This document shows positions 33,126 to 39,762 of a stretch of 41,124 nt of DNA, one piece after another. The notes under the pieces were generated by a model, which made no database searches, had not been told where the DNA came from, and saw only the letters and a list, made by a program, of their open reading frames with translations. The translations under genes were made by a program, and so were the position numbers. Each line of letters opens with the position of its first letter. Positions within the stretch are counted from its first letter, which is position 1. The stretch comes from Nocardia vaccinii NBRC 15922. Its GTDB lineage: Bacteria > Actinomycetota > Actinomycetes > Mycobacteriales > Mycobacteriaceae. Location: positions 1-41,124 of the forward strand of contig NZ_BDCC01000003.1 in the NCBI RefSeq assembly GCF_001613305.1. The letters run 5' to 3'.

Positions 33126-34016
33126 CTACACCGAACCGCCGGGACCGGACAGCGCCTGCGCTGGTTCGGTCAGCGCGTGCTCGTGCAGCCACCGTGCGAC
33201 GGCGGTGCCGATCTCCTCGGGCCTGTCCTCCGGAGCGTGATGCCCGGCCGATCCGATGCCGACCGTTTCGACGTTGGCGAATGTCGCTGCGGCCCAATCG
33301 ATCGCCTCGTTCGCACCCAGCCCGACGCCGTCCTGCACCGCCATGATCAACTTCGGGATCTGCGGTGAAGTCGCCATGGCGCGGCCGTAACCGTCCATGA
33401 CCGCGGCGATGTCCGCGGGCTCACCGTCGAACGGAATCTCCCTGGGCCACACCAGCATCGGGCGCCGCGACTCGGGCGTCGGGTAGGGCGCGCGGTAGAC
33501 GTCCAGATCGGCCGGGGTCAGGCTCTTCGCGCCGAAGGGCAGGTTGAATTCGATGAACATGTTCTCCTGCAGGATCATTCGCTCACCCTCCGGCGAACGG
33601 AACCGGCGGAACAGATCAGCGCCCTGCGAGGGCATCTCCGCCCAGCTCAGCGGGCGCAGAAAGGTCTCGACCAGAGCGATCCCGCGGACGCGTCCGGGAA
33701 ATCGCGCCGCGCGGTCCATGGCCAGCGCCCCACCCCAGTCGTGCCCGACGAGTACGACCTGGTCCAGCCCCAGCGCGTCGAACCAGGCGTCCAGATAGCG
33801 CGCGTGATCGGCGAACCGGTATCCGATATCGGGCTTACCCGACTCACCCATCCCGATCAGATCCGGAGCCAGCGCCCGCACCTCACCGCTGACATGCGGA
33901 ATCACGTTGCGCCACAGGTACGAGGACGTGGGATTGCCGTGCAGGAAAACCACCGGCTTGCCCTCGCCGGTGTCGGTGTAGTTCATGAACGAGTCGAGAA
34001 CGTCGATGACGGGCAT
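33126..34016 (-). CDS. Haloalkane dehalogenase-like alpha/beta hydrolase
   Basis: The 296-residue product matches the DhaA/LinB (HLD-II) subfamily, which hydrolyses carbon-halogen bonds to alcohol and halide. The nucleophile Asp93 sits in the elbow GHDWGG, Trp94 and Asn28 (HGNPTSSYLWRN) are the halide-stabilising pair, Glu117 (VETFLRP) fits the HLD-II acid, and His259 (GHHAPEDRP) completes the triad. All catalytic positions are present, so real dehalogenase activity is plausible, although natural substrates of actinobacterial members are usually unknown. ATG 34016 has GGAAGG upstream. A CRP-like palindrome lies 73 bp upstream of the start. An ECF sigma gene follows 116 bp downstream. Confidence 0.9.
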   Translation of the reverse strand: MPVIDVLDSFMNYTDTGEGKPVVFLHGNPTSSYLWRNVIPHVSGEVRALAPDLIGMGESGKPDIGYRFADHARYLDAWFDALGLDQVVLVGHDWGGALAMDRAARFPGRVRGIALVETFLRPLSWAEMPSQGADLFRRFRSPEGERMILQENMFIEFNLPFGAKSLTPADLDVYRAPYPTPESRRPMLVWPREIPFDGEPADIAAVMDGYGRAMATSPQIPKLIMAVQDGVGLGANEAIDWAAATFANVETVGIGSAGHHAPEDRPEEIGTAVARWLHEHALTEPAQALSGPGGSV

Positions 34017-34361
34017 CGCGGATCCTTCCGGTCGAAGTGCTTACACCGGGTTGGACACATCCCTCGCACCGCTGTGACAACCCAGTCCAGTGATGCGCAT
34101 CACACCCGAAGCACCCATTCGAACCCGTACGCCTGAACGGCGGATAACGCGGCAGCAACCCCCGACCGGATCGCCCAGGGTCTCGGTCTCGGCGCGGTCG
34201 GAACGATCGTGATATTCCTCGGCTCCGAGCCGACCCTCCTCGTGAGCGGCGTCCCGCGGTCGAGGGGGATCGATCCGACCCACCCCGGTACGCACCCCGA
34301 TGTGCGGGCGGGTGCGGCGAAGTCGATGCCGCCCGCGGTGACCGCGCGGTACGGTTCGGGC
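34017..34361. other. Divergent intergenic region, dehalogenase/dehydrogenase
   Basis: These 345 bases separate two divergently transcribed genes and should hold both promoters. Apart from the CRP-like site (34089-34104) I see no clear -10/-35 pair and no additional gene. The dehydrogenase frame is open upstream to 34209 but without a ribosome site. Confidence 0.5.
34089..34104. promoter_or_regulatory. CRP/FNR-type operator upstream of the dehalogenase gene
   Basis: AGTGA-TGCGCA-TCACA matches the CRP consensus TGTGA-N6-TCACA at 9 of 10 arm positions, and its core GTGATGCGCATCAC is a perfect 14-bp palindrome. Actinobacterial CRP (Rv3676/GlxR type) uses this site. It is 73 bp from the dehalogenase start and 258 bp from the dehydrogenase start. 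Confidence 0.65.
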
Positions 34362-35510
34362 ATGAAGGCCGTGGTCTGTTCCGAGGGCGAGCTCGAAGTC
34401 GCCGAAATGCCCGCACCCGAACCCGGCCCGGGCCAGGCGCTGATCGCGGTGCGGCGATGCGGCATCTGCGGATCGGATCTGCATGCGCGGGTGCACTGCG
34501 ACGAACTCGCGGATCTGGCCGTCGCGACCGGATACGACGGGTTCATGCGGTCCGATCAGCGAGTCGTGCTCGGGCACGAATTCTGCGGGGAGATAATCGA
34601 TTACGGACGCGGCTGCCGCAAGCGCTGGCGGCCGGGCACCCGGGTGGTCGCGCTGCCGATCCTGCGCACCGAGCGGCAGCCGCAACTGACCGGACTGTCC
34701 GAGGCCGCGCCGGGCGGTTATGCCGAACAGGTCCTGGTGCAGGAATCGATGACGTTCCCGGTGCCGAACGGCCTGTCCGACGAGCTGGCCGCCCTCACCG
34801 AGCCCATGGCCGTGGCCTGGCACGCGGTGCGTCGCAGCCGCATCGCCGCGAAGCAGACCGCATTCGTGATCGGTTGCGGCCCAATCGGTCTCGCGGTTAT
34901 CTCAATGCTGAAGGCGGCGGGCGCGCGAACCGTCGTCGCGAGCGATTTCTCTCCGCGCCGCCGCGAGCTGGCCGCGCGCTGCGGTGCGGACGCGGTGGTC
35001 GATCCCGCACTCGAACAGCCTTGGACCGCGGGTCCGCGCACCGGCCGGATCGAGGGCGTCACCGATATCCTCGATCTCGGTTTCGACGCGATGGAGAAAT
35101 TGCGCCGCATCCCGAATCTGCCCTGGTGGTACCTGTTCCGGATGATGCACACCCTCGGCCGGGAGCCCGCCGGTCCGGTGGTGTTCGAATGCGTCGGCGT
35201 GCCCGGCATGATCGAGCAGATCGTCACCGCCGCACCGCCGCGCTCCCGGATCGTCGTCGTCGGCGTCTGCATGCAGACCGACCACTTCCGCCCCGCCATG
35301 GCCATCAACAAGGAACTCGACCTGCGCTTCGCCTTCGGCTACGACCCCGGCGAATTCCGCGACACCCTGCACATGATCGCCGGGGGCAAGGTCGATCCCG
35401 CGCCCCTGATCACCGGAACCGTCGGCCTGGACGGCGTCGAGGGCGCGTTCGCCGCCCTCGCCCACCCGGACCAGCACGCCAAGATCCTCATCGACCCGAC
35501 CGCTTCGTGA
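34362..35510 (+). CDS. Zinc-type medium-chain dehydrogenase
   Basis: The 382-residue protein is a medium-chain dehydrogenase/reductase. Catalytic-zinc ligands are Cys36 (RRCGICGSDLH) and His72-Glu73 (VLGHEFCGE); the coenzyme-binding Rossmann motif is VIGCGPIGLAVI (~170), and VVASDFSPRRRELA follows, where Asp suggests NAD preference. The lobe that normally carries four Cys for structural zinc reads GRGCRKRWRPGTRVVALPI and lacks the quartet. Substrate is unknown: an alcohol or polyol is usual for the fold. The ATG at 34362 (MKAVVCSEGELEV) is chosen because it starts the family alignment; the ribosome site is weak. It is monocistronic, divergent from the dehalogenase. Confidence 0.88.
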   Translation: MKAVVCSEGELEVAEMPAPEPGPGQALIAVRRCGICGSDLHARVHCDELADLAVATGYDGFMRSDQRVVLGHEFCGEIIDYGRGCRKRWRPGTRVVALPILRTERQPQLTGLSEAAPGGYAEQVLVQESMTFPVPNGLSDELAALTEPMAVAWHAVRRSRIAAKQTAFVIGCGPIGLAVISMLKAAGARTVVASDFSPRRRELAARCGADAVVDPALEQPWTAGPRTGRIEGVTDILDLGFDAMEKLRRIPNLPWWYLFRMMHTLGREPAGPVVFECVGVPGMIEQIVTAAPPRSRIVVVGVCMQTDHFRPAMAINKELDLRFAFGYDPGEFRDTLHMIAGGKVDPAPLITGTVGLDGVEGAFAALAHPDQHAKILIDPTAS

Positions 35511-35617
35511 TCCGCCCGCCACGGCGCGGAGATCAGCCCAGCCACCGCCCGAGCTCATCGACCCAACTTGCGACCCTCGTCACCGGCTCCGCGACCGACG
35601 ACCCGGCTGGATATGTC

Positions 35618-35947
35618 TCACAGTTGTCTGAAGGCGATCGGAATACCGGCCCATGTGTCGGAGCCCTCGCTACCACCCGAAATTTCGTAGAGCACGTCGT
35701 CCGGATTCCTGTTGGTCCGATGGTTCTGCCACGAGACCATCAGTTTCCGGCTGGTCGGGCATAGGTTTCGCCAGTGGATCGTCGTAGTCGGCGTGCCGCT
35801 GTCGGTCCACCACCACCGAATGCACTCGGTCGCGCCTTCATGCCTGTGCACCGCGGTATCCTGGCCGCCTTGCGCAGTGCCGGCCAGCGCCACCACTGAG
35901 ACCGCAGCAACCACAAGACCCACCGCCAGCTTGCGTATCGAGGTCAT
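35618..35947 (-). CDS. Small secreted protein of unknown function
   Basis: The 109-residue product starts with a signal peptide (MTSIRKLAVGLVVAAVSVVA, then LAGTAQGG). The mature ~80 residues are polar with two Cys (ECIRWWW and HWRNLCPTS) that could form a disulphide, and they resemble small secreted Trp-rich actinobacterial proteins. No family is recognised. ATG 35947 has AGGAG about nine bases upstream. It stands alone: 107 bp beyond the stop of the dehydrogenase gene (convergent), with a 181-bp gap before iniC that shows no gene. The codon pattern is less GC-biased than its neighbours, which hints at later acquisition. Confidence 0.7.
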   Translation of the reverse strand: MTSIRKLAVGLVVAAVSVVALAGTAQGGQDTAVHRHEGATECIRWWWTDSGTPTTTIHWRNLCPTSRKLMVSWQNHRTNRNPDDVLYEISGGSEGSDTWAGIPIAFRQL

Positions 35948-36128
35948 ATCCTGGATCTCCTGTCTGCGCCGCGAAATCCGTTGTGAGTCAGTTCTAATGC
36001 CTTCCCACAGCCGGAGAAGACGTCATGCACCACCAATCCGAATGACGCGGATACGACCCCACCACTCCGGATGCGGCCACTGCCCGCCTCAGCTGTCCGA
36101 GACCCCTATGTCCGACGCCGAAGCGGGT

Positions 36129-37697
36129 TCAGCGGGGTGGTGCGATTCGGGCGAAGGGAGTGGTCGGCGGGTCCTGGAGCAAGTCCAGTAGGCCCTCGGC
36201 GCTTCGGGTGGCCGTGCGGCAGGCGTTGGCGGTGAATTGGTCGGCGAGGGGGTGGGCGGCGCGGGCGCGCCACTTGCGGATTGCGGACAGCGCTCGGTCG
36301 CGGAGTTCGGTGGCGGTCGCATCCGGGGGGAGGCCGAGGCGGAGGTGAGCCGCGATGCCGGTGCCGCCGATGAGACGATGCAGTTCCGTGAGATCCTCTG
36401 GCGGCAAGGGTAATTCGTCGGTGCGGAGGTGGCCGAGGAGGCGGAGTTCGGCGAAGCCGTGCACGTCCGCGAGCAGCGTGCGGACGCGGGGCAGGAGCTG
36501 ATCGGACGCCGTGCCGGGGTGGGCGGTCAGCACGCGGGCCAGTCCGGTGAGGGCCGAATGCGCCTTCAATTGATCCGCGCGCTGGGCGAATTGGACGTCG
36601 AGCACGGTACGCAGTTCGTCCAGGCCGCTTCGCCTGGACAATTCTGTCGCCAATGCCGAGGAGTCGCGCGCTCCGAGACGAATCAGGGTGACCGCCAGTC
36701 GAATTCCGAACAGTCCGAATCGTGCCACCAGATGTGCCCGCAGCGCGGGCGGTACGGGCAGCGACAGGTCGGGGCGGGCGAATCGGTCCGCGGACAGCAG
36801 GGCGAGTCCGAGATCGTCCACCGGGACCGCGGCCAATGCCTCGAAGGCGTCGAATTCGCGCTGGCGCAGCGTGGCCGCGGCGAACGCGAGCAGCCCGGCG
36901 ACCGGAATAACCTCCTGGCACAAGCCCGTTCGCTCCAGCTCACCGGCGAATCGGGACGCCACGTCGCGGGCCGAATGCAGGGCATCGATGCGGCCGGAAC
37001 CGATCTCGTCGGCGCGCGAGACCACGCCGATCACGCCCAGCGGGCCGTGTTCACCCGTGCCGATCTGCTCCAGGAAACCGATATCCGCGGCGTCGAGACG
37101 GCGCAGCAGATAGACCACGGCGTCCGCGGCGGGCAGCGCGTCGTCGGCCGACTCGTCGGCGAGCAACCGCTCGGTTCGGCGCGAGACCGCCCGCGACAGC
37201 GAGGAGATGCCCGGCGTGTCGATGATCGTCGTGCGTGCCAGCGTCGCGGCGGGCCACTCGACCGCGAGATGGTCGACCTCCCGATGAGCGCCACCGGGCC
37301 AGCGCAGCGCGGACAGGTCGAAGGTCAGACCGTGCGCTCCCGGCAGCCCGTCCGCGCCCGGCAGGCGGCGCACCACGACATCGGCACGGGCGCCGTCCGT
37401 CGATACCGCGCTCACCCGGGGCGGGGAACCGTGCCGGTACCAGGTGACCATGCGCGTGCACTCGGTCGCGTCGGTCGGCGCGATGTCCTGTCCCACGAGG
37501 GCATTGAGCAACGTCGACTTACCCGCCTTCAGCTGGCCCGCCAACGCCACCCGCAACGGCTGATCCAGCCGCCGCGCACAGTCCTCGAGCAGCCCGTCCG
37601 CCCGCGGCTGCCCCGCGAACTCCCGTCGCGCGGCCGCGAGCAATGCCCGCGCCTCCGCCACGATCCCCTGCCGCACGCCTCCGACCTCGTCGTTCAC
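36129..37697 (-). CDS. iniC: IniC-like dynamin-family GTPase
   Basis: GTG 37697 gives 522 residues, similar to mycobacterial IniC (about 490). The GTPase domain shows G1 GQLKAGKS (54-61), switch elements with APTDATECTRMVTWYRHG, and G3 DTPGISSLS; a helical stalk follows, with LERTGLCQEVIPVAGLLAFA and GLFGIRLAVTLI matching IniC. IniC is the partner of IniA in the isoniazid-inducible iniBAC operon, where these bacterial dynamins act on the plasma membrane during cell-wall stress and influence drug tolerance. It lies downstream of iniA on the same strand, but with an unusually long 210-bp gap, so a separate promoter or an mRNA structure may be present. Confidence 0.9.
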   Translation of the reverse strand: MNDEVGGVRQGIVAEARALLAAARREFAGQPRADGLLEDCARRLDQPLRVALAGQLKAGKSTLLNALVGQDIAPTDATECTRMVTWYRHGSPPRVSAVSTDGARADVVVRRLPGADGLPGAHGLTFDLSALRWPGGAHREVDHLAVEWPAATLARTTIIDTPGISSLSRAVSRRTERLLADESADDALPAADAVVYLLRRLDAADIGFLEQIGTGEHGPLGVIGVVSRADEIGSGRIDALHSARDVASRFAGELERTGLCQEVIPVAGLLAFAAATLRQREFDAFEALAAVPVDDLGLALLSADRFARPDLSLPVPPALRAHLVARFGLFGIRLAVTLIRLGARDSSALATELSRRSGLDELRTVLDVQFAQRADQLKAHSALTGLARVLTAHPGTASDQLLPRVRTLLADVHGFAELRLLGHLRTDELPLPPEDLTELHRLIGGTGIAAHLRLGLPPDATATELRDRALSAIRKWRARAAHPLADQFTANACRTATRSAEGLLDLLQDPPTTPFARIAPPR

Positions 37698-37907
37698 GCG
37701 GTCACAGTATCCAAGGCCGCTGTGAATTCGCTGCGATCCCGGCGAATCGCCCCCGGGCGGGAGTACGTCGCATCCGGACGCTCCTGCGCGACCGCTGCTC
37801 CGGTACCGGCCAGCAGGCAATCTTGCGCGGAGCGGGGTGTGCGACGAGCGACTCCCGAGCGGCGCGGCGTCCGTGCTGCCCGCGGAGATCCCCGCCGACT
37901 CGGACGT

Positions 37908-39731
37908 TCACCCGACCGGCAGCATCGCATCCGCGTACCGGCGCAGTTGCGCGACGGTTCGCAGTTGCTGCTCCAATTCGGTGCAGCGGGCGGCGCGGCG
38001 GGCGTTCTCCATGCCGGCGGCGTCCTGGGCGGCCTGAAGCGAGTCGTTGATCGAGCGGAGGCTGCGATCGGCGATGCCGGTGAAGTGATCCCGGAGCGAG
38101 CGGTGGATGCGGTGCAGGCGATCGCGGGACTGTTTGCCCGCCTCGAAACTCACATCGTCGAGATAGCGGCGCACGGCCACCTTCGCCTCACCGCGGCGGC
38201 GGGTCAGGCGTTCGCGCTTGTCATCGCGGAATGCCTTGCCGCCCAGTAGAACACCCGCACCGAGGGAGAACGGATTGATCAGCGCGAGACCGGCGACCGT
38301 ACTGGCCAGGCCGATCATCACCATGCCGCCGTAGGAGCCGCGCATGCCGACCAGGAGTTTGTGCCCCAGTCCGAGATCGGGTTCGAGATCCGCGAGCGTC
38401 ACCGATCCCGTGTCCGTGGGGTTCAAGCCCTGGCGCAGGGCGGGCAGCTCCACGCCGCCGAATTCGAGGAAATGCTCGCCGACCCGTTCGGCCAGTTGGA
38501 CCGCCCGCGCGTGCGTCCACAGCAGGTTGTCGCCGATGGCGGTGTCGGTCGTCGCGGTCAGCCACTCCTCGATGTGTTCCCAGTGCCGCGCCGGATCGTT
38601 CTCATCGATCCAGTCCTCGGCGGTGCGGCCGATATTCCGGAGACGATCACGCAGGTCGTGATCGATATCGCCGGTCAGATCGGTGATCCCGTCACCGAGG
38701 GTCTGCTGCCAGGAGGCGGTGCGGCGGTACAGTTCCTCGGCCTGGGTCCTGGCCGTACGCAGTTCGCGCACGGCCAGTTCGCCGCGTTCGGGATCCTTCA
38801 GCGCAACCAGTTCGCTGCCCAGTGTGAGTGCCAGATGTTCTGCGGCAGAGGAGATGTCGAGCGCGACGGCCCGCCGGGTCGCCTCGTGTCCGCGCGCGAC
38901 GACCTGTTCACGCAGAAAATCGTAGAGCTCGCCGAAACCCGACTCGCGGCCGAGCTGTTCGTCCCGCAGTCGCAGGGCGTGCGTCCGCAACAGCGCCGAC
39001 ATCGGGAGGATCGGCACCTCGATCTCGTTGCGCCGCAGATGTTCCCGATCCGCGTCGAGGACCTGCCGCCAATGCGGATACAGATCGGTCTTACTCAGCA
39101 GCAGGGCCGTTGCCGGGCACAGTTCGGCGATCTGCCGCAGCAGGTCGGCCTCGGGTTCGGTGAGTTCGGTGGATGCGTCCGAGATGAACAAGACCGCATC
39201 GGCCGCGGGGACCATCGCGAGTACCGCCGCCCCGCCGGAGATTCCGTGGCCTCCGGCGGCCGGGGTGTCCACCAGCACGATGCCCTCGGCGAGCAGCGGA
39301 TTCGGCGTCTGGACCTCGAGCCTTGCCGCGCGGCCGTGCGAATGCGGGGTGACAGCGTGAATTTCCTCGAGCGACACCGGAATGCGCTGTTCCTGCGCCG
39401 AATTCCCGTCCGGACCGGCCAGAACGACCTCGGCCTTCGGCTGCGTCCCGTAGCCGAAAACCAGCGGAACCGTGGTGGTGGCATCGTCTCCCACCGGACT
39501 GATCTCGAGATTCAGCAGGGCGTTGACGAACTGACTCTTGCCCTGATTTCCCATGCCGGCCACCACGATCCGACGCCGCGGATCGCGCACCCGCTCGGTC
39601 AGCGTCTCCAGCCGACCGACCAGGTCACCACGGTCCGCGGCCCGCGCGGCCGCGATCGTCTCCGTCAGCAGTGTCGGCAGTGCCACCGCCGTTGTGCCGG
39701 ATGATGATTCGTCCACCACCACAGTTCCCAT
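37908..39731 (-). CDS. iniA: IniA-like dynamin-family GTPase
   Basis: ATG 39731 gives 607 residues (mycobacterial IniA ~640). The P-loop is GMGNQGKS (59-66), then VGDDATTTVPLVFGYG (switch I region), the G3 VDTPAAGGHG and the G4 LLLSKTDLY. A long helical middle follows. A hydrophobic hairpin, GGMVMIGLASTVAGLALINP then FSLGAGVLLGGKAF (~460-495), is the membrane-inserting paddle, and a helical basic end follows (RRRGEAKVAVRRYLDD). IniA is a membrane-remodelling dynamin that binds and fuses or repairs membranes under envelope stress in mycobacteria. It starts 31 bp after the IniB-like gene, with GAGAGGGA about eight bases before the ATG; frames from further upstream overlap that gene and are rejected. 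Confidence 0.92.
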   Translation of the reverse strand: MGTVVVDESSSGTTAVALPTLLTETIAAARAADRGDLVGRLETLTERVRDPRRRIVVAGMGNQGKSQFVNALLNLEISPVGDDATTTVPLVFGYGTQPKAEVVLAGPDGNSAQEQRIPVSLEEIHAVTPHSHGRAARLEVQTPNPLLAEGIVLVDTPAAGGHGISGGAAVLAMVPAADAVLFISDASTELTEPEADLLRQIAELCPATALLLSKTDLYPHWRQVLDADREHLRRNEIEVPILPMSALLRTHALRLRDEQLGRESGFGELYDFLREQVVARGHEATRRAVALDISSAAEHLALTLGSELVALKDPERGELAVRELRTARTQAEELYRRTASWQQTLGDGITDLTGDIDHDLRDRLRNIGRTAEDWIDENDPARHWEHIEEWLTATTDTAIGDNLLWTHARAVQLAERVGEHFLEFGGVELPALRQGLNPTDTGSVTLADLEPDLGLGHKLLVGMRGSYGGMVMIGLASTVAGLALINPFSLGAGVLLGGKAFRDDKRERLTRRRGEAKVAVRRYLDDVSFEAGKQSRDRLHRIHRSLRDHFTGIADRSLRSINDSLQAAQDAAGMENARRAARCTELEQQLRTVAQLRRYADAMLPVG

Positions 39732-39762
39732 CTCCGCTGTCCCTCTCCGCACCGTATTCCGC

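Noticed and set aside
37694..37930. 78-codon minus-strand frame between iniA and iniC
   Set aside because: Arg/Ser-rich shadow sequence overlapping both neighbours, with no ribosome site.
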